A stretch of 64,000 nt of DNA from assembly GCA_945913285.1 (NCBI GenBank), contig CAMEDD010000003.1, forward strand, positions 35,600 to 99,599, read 5' to 3'. Made by a program: the position numbers and the translations under genes. This DNA is from Candidatus Sulfopaludibacter sp. SbA3 (GTDB lineage: Bacteria; Pseudomonadota; Alphaproteobacteria; Caulobacterales; Hyphomonadaceae). Positions 19,547 through 27,647 of this stretch are shown one piece after another; position 1 is the stretch's first letter, and each line of letters begins with the position of its first letter. The notes beneath the pieces are model-generated. The model was not told the DNA's origin, searched no databases, and saw only the letters and a list, made by a program, of their open reading frames with translations.

Positions 19547-20551
19547 TTAAGTACGTTCGGCATGGGCTTCTGCCGCCCAATCGTTTTCATGCCAGGCCAG
19601 CGCAGACCGGATTATATTGTCGATGCCCGACCGGCTTGCAACCCAGCCCAGTTCCCGTTTCGCCTTGTCCGGCAAGGCAATCAGCCGTCCCGGATCGCCC
19701 GGGCGGCGCGGCCCATACCGGCGGGGGATCTTGCGGTTCGTCGCCCGCTCAACAGCGGTTACGACTTCCGCGACGCTGGTGCCACGGCCGGTTCCCAGAT
19801 TGTAGGCCGACGAGGCAGCCCCGCTCGCAAGCGCCGTCAGCGCACGCAGGTGCGCTTCGGCAAGGTCTTCCACGTGAATGTAATCGCGAATGGCTGTGCC
19901 ATCGGGCGTATCGAAATCGTTGCCCAGGATCGTGAACTCGTAACCCTCATCATATGCCCCTTTCAGGGCCAGCGGGATGACGTGGGTTTCGCAGGCGTGG
20001 CGTTCGCCGGTCTTTGCGTCACGGTCAGCGCCGGCGGCATTGAAGTAGCGCAGCGGGATCGAGCGAATACCATGCGCCTTGTCGAAATCACTGAGCAGGT
20101 GCTCGACCATCAGTTTCGACATGCCATAGGGATTGATCGGCTTCTGCGGATGCAGCTCGTCGATGGTCTCGGAGCTTGCGTGTCCGAACGTGGCACAGGT
20201 GGACGAGAAGATCAGGTAGCCTGCGCCATGCCTGCGCATCGCTTCCAGAAGGTTGAGCGTGGCAAACGTATTGTTCCGGTAATAGATCGAAGGCTCACGC
20301 ACAGATTCCGCAACAAGCGCCGAACCCGCGAAATGGGCAACCGCGTCGGGCTTCACTTGCGAAAAAGCGGCTTCCAGATCTGCCGGATTCTGGAGGTCCC
20401 CGACCAATAGCGGCCCCCATTTCACCAGATCGCGCCAGCCAGTCGACAGGTTGTCAAAAACCGTGACCTGCCAACCCGCTTCGGCAAACGCCCGGCTGCA
20501 GTGACTTCCGACATAGCCGGCGCCGCCGGTCACCAAAAGTTTTCCTGGCAT
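19547..20551 (-). CDS. galE: UDP-glucose 4-epimerase
   Basis: Extended SDR enzyme interconverting UDP-glucose and UDP-galactose with tightly bound NAD. The GGAGYVG fingerprint is at 9-15, catalytic Ser in IFSSTCATFG, YGMSK with Tyr142 and Lys146, and GalE-specific segments SLRYFNAAGAD-like and GTPDGTAIRDYIHV-like are present. Its 334 residues match the usual length. It supplies UDP-Gal (or UDP-GalNAc if the pocket allows) for the neighbouring glycosyltransferases, 40 nt upstream of the GT2 gene. A 436-codon frame on the opposite strand is a shadow. Confidence 0.95.
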   Translation of the reverse strand: MPGKLLVTGGAGYVGSHCSRAFAEAGWQVTVFDNLSTGWRDLVKWGPLLVGDLQNPADLEAAFSQVKPDAVAHFAGSALVAESVREPSIYYRNNTFATLNLLEAMRRHGAGYLIFSSTCATFGHASSETIDELHPQKPINPYGMSKLMVEHLLSDFDKAHGIRSIPLRYFNAAGADRDAKTGERHACETHVIPLALKGAYDEGYEFTILGNDFDTPDGTAIRDYIHVEDLAEAHLRALTALASGAASSAYNLGTGRGTSVAEVVTAVERATNRKIPRRYGPRRPGDPGRLIALPDKAKRELGWVASRSGIDNIIRSALAWHENDWAAEAHAERT

Positions 20552-20584
20552 TGAATCCTCTCGCGGAGCGCAACAAAACGGGCC

Positions 20585-20604
20585 GACGTAGCCCTGTCTA
20601 CGTC
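20585..20604. promoter_or_regulatory. Inverted repeat in the galE leader
   Basis: Perfect 7-bp arms GACGTAG and CTACGTC separated by ccctgt, 34 nt upstream of the galE start. The position suits an operator or a small mRNA hairpin in the 5' leader. No known regulator consensus is recognised, so the role is inferred only from symmetry and position. Confidence 0.3.
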
Positions 20605-20682
20605 AGACCATTTGATCTGGTCTATGCAAAAGACGGTCCGGAATAAATTTAACGGCGTCCACAGCCGCGGCGGTTTTCGGGA

Positions 20683-20799
20683 TTAACCGATGAGCCACAG
20701 CACGACAGAGATGATCGCCGCCCAGAGACCCGCGCTCAATCCGATGATTGTGACAAGGCGCAGCCACACGGGCCATTTTCCTTCGCTGAGATCGTCCAT
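20683..20799 (-). CDS. Small single-span membrane protein
   Basis: A 38-residue product: a short charged head (MDDLSEGKWPVWLRL) followed by one hydrophobic helix (IIGLSAGLWAAIISVVLWLIG) running to the stop. The WLRL-GLS-LW pattern is reminiscent of small hypothetical membrane proteins in related alphaproteobacteria. An in-frame ATG at 20886 would give 67 residues, but the extra N-terminus shows no domain. It lies alone, 131 nt upstream of galE and on the same strand. The function is unknown. Short length makes the call uncertain. Confidence 0.55.
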   Translation of the reverse strand: MDDLSEGKWPVWLRLVTIIGLSAGLWAAIISVVLWLIG

Positions 20800-21173
20800 G
20801 AACGCATAGTCCGCCCTAGCAGGCAGCCCGGCTTGAGACGTGAAAACGTGATGCTCTACAGAAGTTAACGGCTCGATACTCAGCATGCACGCACTTAACC
20901 GGGCAAGGCTTAACGTGGCGTTTAAGCGGGTACGCGCCAGACAACGCTAATGGTTATCAAGATGAATTGTAATTCGGGCACAAATCCGGCAGGCTCCGGA
21001 CAAATCTGCGCGTGCCCCAGAGATGTTTTTCCACCAGAAGGTGTAGCTTCTGGTTGCGCTCCTGCCCCATGGGGGCTCAACCGCGGCGCCAGACACCGGC
21101 GCTCCAGCGCGTCAAAACCCGGATGCCGAATTGGCTGATTTGCAGTCTTGGCAGCAGGGCAAAGCCGGGCTCG
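20800..21173. other. Intergenic region between the small membrane gene and the GT4-like gene
   Basis: 374 nt without a supported gene. It contains several TTAA tetramers between 20890 and 20935 (spacings 11 and 8, off the CtrA N7 spacing). It also holds a perfect 8-bp hairpin, ACCAGAAG/CTTCTGGT, at 21033-21054 that lacks a T-run on either strand. The region probably carries the promoter for the leftward small gene and galE unit and the 3' end of the upstream glycosyltransferase transcript. Confidence 0.4.
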
Positions 21174-22322
21174 TCAAACGGCGGCATGCGCAACGAGACT
21201 TCGCCGAATGACGTCAGCCATGAACCCTTTCGGTTGAATAAACGTCGAGTCCGGCAGTTTTGAAAGTGTGGCAGCGCGTGCGGATATCGGTTCGCGATTC
21301 CCGATCAGCTGCTCGATCAAGGCCGGGAGGGTCTCGCCGAGCGGCTCTTCGATGATGAAACCGCAGCTATTCTGATCGAGCCAGGCGGCCGTCTCGGTAC
21401 CCGCCGGCGCAATCGACGGCGTGCAGTAATAGCCCCCCTCGTAAATGCGGTTAGGCAGCAGCCAGACGGAGTTGTAGCCGGCTTCCATGAAATCCCCGGC
21501 CCAGACGACGTCCAGGTTCTCATAGATGCCCGCCAGATCTTCCGGCGACCGGTAGCGGCCAAAGAAAGTCATGTTGGGCCGCGCATCGATCAGCGGCTCG
21601 AACACGCTGATCTCCGTGCGCGATGGAACACCGTGCAGGCGTATCTCGAGTTGATCCGGAAACTGGTCAGCCAATTTGCAGAGAAGCTCAAACGAACGTT
21701 TGCAGCGAAGATTGCCCACCCAGCCGAGCCGCAGAGGCCGTTGATCTGACCGGCCGGATAACTTCTGCGCGCAGGTGCGCTCGCCATAGTTCGCGCCCGG
21801 CGCCAGCCGGTTTTCCACAAGGTAAGCTTGGTATCCGCCTGGATAGCGCTTCTCGAAATGGTTCCGGATGAAGCCTGGCGACGAGACAACCAACCCCGCC
21901 GAGCGCATCAGAAGCTGGCCCTCGATCCAGCGCATCGCGCCGCCGATGACATCGGGGCGAGTCAGTAGCCGGTGCACGTCAAGGCTTTCGTAGATCACCG
22001 GCGTATCCAGTGACGCGAGGCGCTTCGCCAGAAAAGCGCAGGCCAGCATGTCCAGATTGCGGGCATAGATCACATCCGCGGCCGCGAGGTCAGCCTTGGC
22101 GGCGGCAGCGAACCGGGCGCCGGCGAATATCTGACGGATGCGTTGCACGAAGGCGCCGTCACGCGTTTCGCCAAGATCGATGTTGCGCCAGGCGAGCGTG
22201 CCGGGATCGCGGCGCCGCATCATGAAGCCAGTTACGTCGAGACCGTCATCCAGAAACGCCTGGACCCGGCGGCGTACGGCGGCGTCCGCCGCGTCGTGAC
22301 CGAAGAAAGCGATCCGGGTCAT
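21174..22322 (-). CDS. Glycosyltransferase, GT4-like (GT-B fold)
   Basis: 382 residues with a GT-B layout. The N-terminal domain opens MTRIAFFGHDAADAAVRRRV and contains DVIYARNLDMLACAFLAKRL and VIYESLDVHR. A second Rossmann domain starts at LRLGWVGNLRCKRSFELL. The C-terminal donor site region reads VWAGDFMEAGYNSVWLLPNRIYEGGYYCTP, where a glutamate of the EX7E type is expected. No signal or span. It lies 59 nt downstream of the Wzz/BY-kinase gene in the same direction, consistent with a role in polysaccharide assembly. GT family and sugar specificity are not proven. Confidence 0.82.
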   Translation of the reverse strand: MTRIAFFGHDAADAAVRRRVQAFLDDGLDVTGFMMRRRDPGTLAWRNIDLGETRDGAFVQRIRQIFAGARFAAAAKADLAAADVIYARNLDMLACAFLAKRLASLDTPVIYESLDVHRLLTRPDVIGGAMRWIEGQLLMRSAGLVVSSPGFIRNHFEKRYPGGYQAYLVENRLAPGANYGERTCAQKLSGRSDQRPLRLGWVGNLRCKRSFELLCKLADQFPDQLEIRLHGVPSRTEISVFEPLIDARPNMTFFGRYRSPEDLAGIYENLDVVWAGDFMEAGYNSVWLLPNRIYEGGYYCTPSIAPAGTETAAWLDQNSCGFIIEEPLGETLPALIEQLIGNREPISARAATLSKLPDSTFIQPKGFMADVIRRSLVAHAAV

Positions 22323-22381
22323 CCGAAGCCTCCAGGACGCCAGACCGGACGCAACTTGCGCCCCGCCGGCCGAGCCCCCGC

Positions 22382-24772
22382 CTATTCGGCGGAGATCCGG
22401 TCGACCGGCTCGCCGCGACCTGTTGCCTTGGAAGGCGGAACCTGTACGGCGACATTGGCCTTCGGCGATTTGCCATTCGGCTTGCGCTTGTTGATCCAGT
22501 TGAACAGAGACGGCTTCTCTTCCATCTGGTAGTACTTGCGATAGGCCTTGTAGCTTGCGCTAGGGTCGCGGTGATGGCGGCGGCGGTTCAGGTCCACCAT
22601 GTTGAGCGTCACGCCCAGCACGTCAGCCTTAAAGTTGCGCAGCAGCATCAGCGATTGACGGGCAGCCGAGCGCGACGAGTGGCGCCAGCGAACAACCAGG
22701 ATCGTCTTGTCGGCCTTGCCGGCAACCACGCGGGCTTCAGCCATGAGCAGAAGCGGACCGGTATCGATCAGGATCAGGTCGTACATGGACCGCAGGCGCG
22801 CAAGCAGGTCGTCGAATGCGCGGGTGCCGAACACATCGTGCGGCGTGTGGCCGTTCTTCGAAAGCGGCAGGATGTGGAGCATCGTCTTGCGATCTTTGAC
22901 GATGGCGTCCGACAGCTGGCCAGTGCCGAACAGATACTCGACGAAACCGATCTCTGGCGACAGGCCAGCCGTATCGGTGAGTTGGCGGCGGCGGAAGTCG
23001 CCGTCGATGACCAGCGTGCGGGAGCCGGACATCGCCGACATGCGGCCGATCGACAGCGTCAGGCTGGTCTTGCCTTCGTCCGGAAGCGAGGAGCAGATCG
23101 CGACCGTCTTGGTTTCGCTGTCGAGATCTGAGAAAGCGATCGAGGCGCGCAGGTAGCGGATGCTTTCGGCGTAGGCCGATAATGGGCTTTCGACCAGGAA
23201 GTCGGCGGGACTAGTTTTCGACAGGCCCATGAAGTTGACAGTGCGGATCAGCGGCACCGTGCCGATCGGACTGGCGCCGAGCTTGCGCTCAACATCCTCC
23301 GTCGAGCTGATCTTCATGTCTAACATCTCGGCGAACAGGGCGAGCGCGCCGCCGACGACCAGCCCCAGCAGACAGCCGATAATCAGGTTCAGCAGTTTCT
23401 TCGGCGAGTCCGGAGCGCCAGGCACAGACGCGCGCGACAGGATGTTTGCGTCAGCCGTGATCAGTGCGTCCTGCTCATTCGTCTGCTTGGAACGCGTGAG
23501 GAATTCCTCAAGCAGGATGCGGCTTGTTTCAGCATCGCGCTCAAGTTCCCGCAGCCGGACAAGCGCCTGGTTGTTGCCGCGCAGTTCGTATGTCGACCGG
23601 CCTATTTCACTCTGGATCGAGCCGATCTGCGACTGAGCAACGCGAAGTTCGTTCTCGATGTTTCCCGCGATACGCGACACTTCCGCGTTGATCTGCCGGT
23701 CGATGTCGGCCGCTTCGTTCCGGGCGCTGATCAGTTCAGGGTGCTGCGGCCCGAGTTTGGTTTCAAGTTCCGCAACCCGGCGATTGATGACCGCACGCTG
23801 CGCCTTGAGGTCGGTGATCACTTGCGAACTGAGAACTTCCGAGATCCCGTCCGCCCCTGCTCCGCTCGCCATCTGGCGGCGCATGCTGTCAGCGCGGGCG
23901 CGCGCCCGGTCGAGCTCAACCTGCAGCGTGGCTTTCTGGGTGGTGAGATAAGCGATCTGCTGTTCCGTCAGTGTCGCGCCCTGCGCTGCCAGAAGGCCGG
24001 ACTCGGCGCGGTAGCTTTCCACGCGGCGTTCTTTTTCTTCGACTTCCTCGCGCAGGGCCGCCACGCGCTCGGAGAGCCATTCGGTGGCCTTGCGGGTGGC
24101 TTCGTACTTTTCCTCGAGCTGCTGAACGCGGTATTGTTCGGCGACTTCGTCTGCCAGCCGCGCCGCCGTCTCGGGCGACACACTCCATACATCGATGTTG
24201 ATCAGGTAGGTCGTGCCAACGCGCGAAACCGAAACCTTGCCCCTGAGCGCTTCGACCGTGCTTTCAAGAACCGCAGCGTCTTTCTGTTCAGGCGTCAGGC
24301 CCGCGTTCGGATCGACCGGCGGCTTGCCACCCGTCAGGGCGCTTGCGGCGCCCTTGAGTGAAGAGATCAGCCCTTTGTCCGCCGGCACCAGAGCGTAGTT
24401 GAATTCCGGATCCTCGACGAGCTTCTGTTTAACCGCAACGCGCGTCAGAAGCGACTTCGATCCGAACACCAGAACTTCCGTATCGACCACGGCTGTCGTG
24501 CCGCCCATCCCGGAGAAGATCGCACCGAGGTCGATGACGTTCTTTTCTTCGGTGTCGAGCTGCACCACAGACTGCGCCTTGTAGATTGGCGTTTGGGTGA
24601 AGGTCATAAAGGCAATGATGCCAAACGTCGTCATGAAGCCGGCCAGGATCATCCAGAAGCGCCGGTAGACGACACCGACCAGCTGCTTCACGTCAAGCGG
24701 AGCCGCAGCTGCGGTTTCGCCACCGGAGGCACTGAGATTGGACGGTAATTCAATCGAGAAGGATTTGGTCAA
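22382..24772 (-). CDS. Polysaccharide co-polymerase / BY-type tyrosine autokinase
   Basis: Inner-membrane Wzz-BY-kinase fusion of 796 residues, controlling chain length and export (ExoP/GumC/Wzc group). The N-terminal Wzz domain has a span near 33-55 (FWMILAGFMTTFGIIAFMTF). Residues about 210-400 are periplasmic coiled coil, the second span is near 455-475, and a cytoplasmic kinase follows. The kinase has Walker A SSLPDEGKTS near 560, Walker A' TLVIDGDFRRR, Walker B LILIDTGPLLLM, and a C-terminal tyrosine cluster (YKAYRKYYQ) near 740 for autophosphorylation. It lies between the outer-membrane barrel and the GT4-like gene. No cognate phosphatase gene is in the window. Confidence 0.95.
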   Translation of the reverse strand: MTKSFSIELPSNLSASGGETAAAAPLDVKQLVGVVYRRFWMILAGFMTTFGIIAFMTFTQTPIYKAQSVVQLDTEEKNVIDLGAIFSGMGGTTAVVDTEVLVFGSKSLLTRVAVKQKLVEDPEFNYALVPADKGLISSLKGAASALTGGKPPVDPNAGLTPEQKDAAVLESTVEALRGKVSVSRVGTTYLINIDVWSVSPETAARLADEVAEQYRVQQLEEKYEATRKATEWLSERVAALREEVEEKERRVESYRAESGLLAAQGATLTEQQIAYLTTQKATLQVELDRARARADSMRRQMASGAGADGISEVLSSQVITDLKAQRAVINRRVAELETKLGPQHPELISARNEAADIDRQINAEVSRIAGNIENELRVAQSQIGSIQSEIGRSTYELRGNNQALVRLRELERDAETSRILLEEFLTRSKQTNEQDALITADANILSRASVPGAPDSPKKLLNLIIGCLLGLVVGGALALFAEMLDMKISSTEDVERKLGASPIGTVPLIRTVNFMGLSKTSPADFLVESPLSAYAESIRYLRASIAFSDLDSETKTVAICSSLPDEGKTSLTLSIGRMSAMSGSRTLVIDGDFRRRQLTDTAGLSPEIGFVEYLFGTGQLSDAIVKDRKTMLHILPLSKNGHTPHDVFGTRAFDDLLARLRSMYDLILIDTGPLLLMAEARVVAGKADKTILVVRWRHSSRSAARQSLMLLRNFKADVLGVTLNMVDLNRRRHHRDPSASYKAYRKYYQMEEKPSLFNWINKRKPNGKSPKANVAVQVPPSKATGRGEPVDRISAE

Positions 24773-24841
24773 GGCAAGGCCTCTTTGAGAAAAACCGGTG
24801 ATTGGCTGGGTTGCGGGCTCCCGGGGAGTTCAGATTCAGAC

Positions 24842-26125
24842 TTACGGGTAGAGCTTCAGACCGATACCGAACTGGGCCTGGCTGTAGGACGGATCGCCGA
24901 AGACGCCCGAGCCCGACACGTCGCGCTCCCGGTTGCGAGCGAAGACTTCCCAGTGAACGCGCTTGTTCATCTTGTAAGTCGCCGAAGCGCCAAACTCGAG
25001 GTTTTCGTCCTTACGGTCGGTTTCTTCATACTCGTAACTGGCGATGCCGGCATAGCCAGACAACACGATATTGCGGCGTAGTTCGTGGTCGATACCCGCA
25101 CCGAAACGCGTCTCGAGGGCGCTCGGCGAGTTGAACGCGCCGACATCGACGACCCGGCGGGCGGCATTGAAGTTGACCGTGGTCAAACGGGTCGGGAACC
25201 ACTGCAAATCCGCGTCAACCGACAGGCCGCTGACGTCTGCAAAGAAGGCGTCATCCTTCTCTTCGTTCAGGTAACCGACGGCGATGTCACCGCGGATGAG
25301 CGAGACGAGTTCAAAGTTCACACCGCCTGCGATCGTGTAGCCTTTTGAGTCGCGCGAGCGCAGCACGCCAGCCAGGAGTTGCTCGCTGTCATACTCGCTG
25401 TTGCTGATCGAGCCTTGCGTGAACACGGCAAAGTTTGGCGAGACGGCATAAGAGAGACGCGAACGCGCGTTCGTCTCGGAGCGGTCACGGAAGTCCTGGT
25501 CTACATCAAGGCCAGCGAGCGAGGTTCCGTCCTCGAAGTCTTCCTCCGTAACGCCGAAGCTGTTGACCCAGCGGACGCGGTCGTTCTCGTAGTTGGCGTC
25601 GAGCACGGCGCCGGTACGGGTGTATTCAATCGGCTTGTCGGAGCTGAAGGCGTTGACGAACTCATACCGGGGCTCATTCAGCTTTTCAGCGAACACGGCG
25701 CCGCCGAGCGAGAACGACCGCGACACGTCGAGACGGCCGCGGACACGGCCGGTCAGGTCACTGAACGACTCATCGCCGAAGTCCTGATATTCATTGTGGA
25801 ACGCAGAAGCATCAAAGCCGACGGCGTGGACGCTCCAGTCCGTCGTTGCAGACACCTGAGCGCCGGCGCGAGCGATGACATCCGATTGCTCGCTGGCCGA
25901 GGTTGCAAAAATGTTGTCGTTCGAGGTGATGCCGAGTTCGGCATTCGAGCGCACGAGGAACGTTCCGAGACGAACCGGCTCGGGATCGAACTCCGGCTGC
26001 GCGCGGTCGCGAACCGCCTCGTACTTGTCACGACTGTAATAGCCGTCAGCCTGGCCAAAGGCGACCTGTGCAATAAGGGCGCATGCTGCTGCGCTCATAA
26101 GTGTCATGCGTTTCAAGTTGGACAT
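24842..26125 (-). CDS. Outer-membrane beta-barrel protein (BBP2-like)
   Basis: 427 residues from the ATG at 26125, which has GGGGAAAGA 4-11 nt upstream. The N-terminus is a signal peptide (MSNLKRMTLMSAAACALIAQ, cleavage after VAFGQA). The rest alternates hydrophobic/polar residues and ends in an aromatic-Pro terminus (QFGIGLKLYP), as in porin-like barrels. The GITSNDNIFAT segment near the start fits the putative beta-barrel porin 2 family found beside exopolysaccharide genes. It probably forms or assists the outer-membrane exit; no Wza-type protein is in the window. First gene of the leftward polysaccharide unit, 69 nt from the kinase gene, under a CtrA box. Confidence 0.85.
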   Translation of the reverse strand: MSNLKRMTLMSAAACALIAQVAFGQADGYYSRDKYEAVRDRAQPEFDPEPVRLGTFLVRSNAELGITSNDNIFATSASEQSDVIARAGAQVSATTDWSVHAVGFDASAFHNEYQDFGDESFSDLTGRVRGRLDVSRSFSLGGAVFAEKLNEPRYEFVNAFSSDKPIEYTRTGAVLDANYENDRVRWVNSFGVTEEDFEDGTSLAGLDVDQDFRDRSETNARSRLSYAVSPNFAVFTQGSISNSEYDSEQLLAGVLRSRDSKGYTIAGGVNFELVSLIRGDIAVGYLNEEKDDAFFADVSGLSVDADLQWFPTRLTTVNFNAARRVVDVGAFNSPSALETRFGAGIDHELRRNIVLSGYAGIASYEYEETDRKDENLEFGASATYKMNKRVHWEVFARNRERDVSGSGVFGDPSYSQAQFGIGLKLYP

Positions 26126-26233
26126 TTCATCTTTCCCCAGCTTCACTGCAAGGCCGACATGGCCCGGGTTTTTCGTTAACCCCTGCAAGTTCAATACCAT
26201 CTTTAAGGCCCGCGTCCCCGGCGAACTTGACGA

Positions 26234-26249
26234 TTAAGTCCGGCTTAAC
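26234..26249. promoter_or_regulatory. CtrA-type binding site
   Basis: The sequence is TTAA, seven bases (gtccggc), TTAAC, followed by another C. This is an exact match to the alphaproteobacterial CtrA consensus TTAA-N7-TTAAC. It lies 109 nt upstream of the outer-membrane barrel gene (leftward) and 152 nt upstream of the FMN oxidase gene (rightward), in an AT-richer gap. A nearby palindrome ATTCAA-aa-TTGAAT is at 26258-26271. CtrA is the cell-cycle response regulator in Caulobacterales and relatives; control here is inferred. Confidence 0.6.
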
Positions 26250-26400
26250 CGCAAATCATTCAAAATTGAATACCAACCCTCGGAATATACGGAAATAAAG
26301 GCTACCTTTCGTTACCTTTTCGCTTGCTGTTACCAAGCAACGAGCGAACAGCGGCCAATAAAACCGGCCGTTTTTGAGCTTAAACTCTCGCGGATAAACC

Positions 26401-27579
26401 ATGCCGACCCTGACTCTCGCGCCTGCATCTGTCTCGGATTATCGCCGGCTGGCGGAGCGACGCCTCCCCCGTTTTCTCTTTGATTACCTTGATGGCGGGG
26501 CTTATGCCGAGGTTACGCTGAGCCGCAACGTGCGCGATTTCGAACGCCTCGAACTGCATCAACGAATACTTAAAGACGTGTCGGCCCGGTCCGCGAAAAC
26601 CCACCTTTTCGGCGCAGAAGTAACCTTACCACTGGCCCTCTCCCCTGTCGGTTTGTCCGGAATGATGGCCCGCCGGGGCGAGGCGGCCGCCCGGCGAGCA
26701 GCTGGCGATTTCGGCATTCCGTATTGTCTTTCGACGCTTTCCGTATGCTCGGTGGAGGAAACCGCCGCGGCGGGCACCGGACCGCTCTGGTTCCAGCTCT
26801 ATATGCTGCGTGACCGGGGCGCCTGCGCCGACCTGATCCGGCGCGCGAAGGATGCCGGGGCGTCGGTCCTTGTTCTGACGGTCGATCTGCCGGTGGTCGG
26901 CACGCGGTACCGCGATGTGCGCAACACGATGAGCGGGGGCGGCGGGAGCTGGGCCCGGTTGCGCCGGGGGCTCATCTCCTACGCCTTGCACCCCGCCTGG
27001 GCCCTGGAAGTCGGGCTGGGCGGCAAGCCTCACATCCTCGGGAACGTGGCGCCCTACGTTAAGGATGCCACGACGCCGGCGGATTTCTCGGCCTGGGCCA
27101 ATGCTTCGCTTGACCCTTCGGTCAGCTGGGCGGACCTCGGCTGGATCCGCTCGCACTGGCCGGGTCCGCTGGTGATCAAGGGCATCCTGAGCCCGGACGA
27201 CGCACTCGAGGCCGTCAGGCATGGGGTCGAAGGCATTATCGTGTCCAACCATGGCGGCCGCCAGCTCGACGGCGTTGCCTCATCAATTTCGATGTTGCCA
27301 CGCATTGCCGACAAGGTCTCGGGACAGACCACCCTGATCATCGATGGCGGGGTACGCTCCGGTCAGGATATCCTGAAATCCCTGGCCTTAGGCGCTGACG
27401 CTGCCATGGTTGGACGACCGTGGGTGTATGCGCTCGCTGGCGCGGGTAAGGCCGGTTTGAGCGCGCAACTGAACTCGTTTCTCGAAGAATTTTCAGTATC
27501 GATGGCACTGACCGGGACTTTGGCGGTAGGTGATGTCTCTGCCAGCGTGCTGTCTGGACCGTCGCTTGCATTCAAATGA
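26401..27579 (+). CDS. FMN-dependent alpha-hydroxyacid oxidase/dehydrogenase (LldD-like)
   Basis: 392-residue TIM-barrel flavoenzyme oxidising L-2-hydroxyacids such as L-lactate. Family marks are FDYLDGGAYAEVTLSRN at the N-terminus, LALSPVGLSGMM, WFQLYMLRDR, the catalytic His284 in VSNHGGRQLDG and the phosphate-binding IIDGGVRSGQDILKSLALGA and VGRPWVYALA. L-lactate dehydrogenase is the likeliest function. However, the gene sits at the head of rightward polysaccharide genes and shares the divergent, CtrA-box-containing region with the export operon, so another 2-hydroxyacid is possible. No transporter or lldR gene accompanies it. Confidence 0.9.
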   Translation: MPTLTLAPASVSDYRRLAERRLPRFLFDYLDGGAYAEVTLSRNVRDFERLELHQRILKDVSARSAKTHLFGAEVTLPLALSPVGLSGMMARRGEAAARRAAGDFGIPYCLSTLSVCSVEETAAAGTGPLWFQLYMLRDRGACADLIRRAKDAGASVLVLTVDLPVVGTRYRDVRNTMSGGGGSWARLRRGLISYALHPAWALEVGLGGKPHILGNVAPYVKDATTPADFSAWANASLDPSVSWADLGWIRSHWPGPLVIKGILSPDDALEAVRHGVEGIIVSNHGGRQLDGVASSISMLPRIADKVSGQTTLIIDGGVRSGQDILKSLALGADAAMVGRPWVYALAGAGKAGLSAQLNSFLEEFSVSMALTGTLAVGDVSASVLSGPSLAFK

Positions 27580-27647
27580 GCCTATAAGACCGGTCGGCAA
27601 TGTTGCCGACGGGACATCTCGAACAGCCCAACCTGCATTGAGCCCTC

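Noticed and set aside
19100..20410. 436-codon plus-strand frame opposite galE and GT2
   Set aside because: Runs through two clear genes on the other strand and shows no recognisable protein.
20885..20940. Possible CtrA sites made of several TTAA tetramers
   Set aside because: Spacings are 11 and 8, not 7, and the flanking bases do not match the consensus, unlike the box at 26234.
21033..21054. Perfect 8-bp hairpin as a terminator of the GT4-like gene
   Set aside because: No T-run on the minus strand and 120 nt from the stop; kept only as a note in the intergenic entry.
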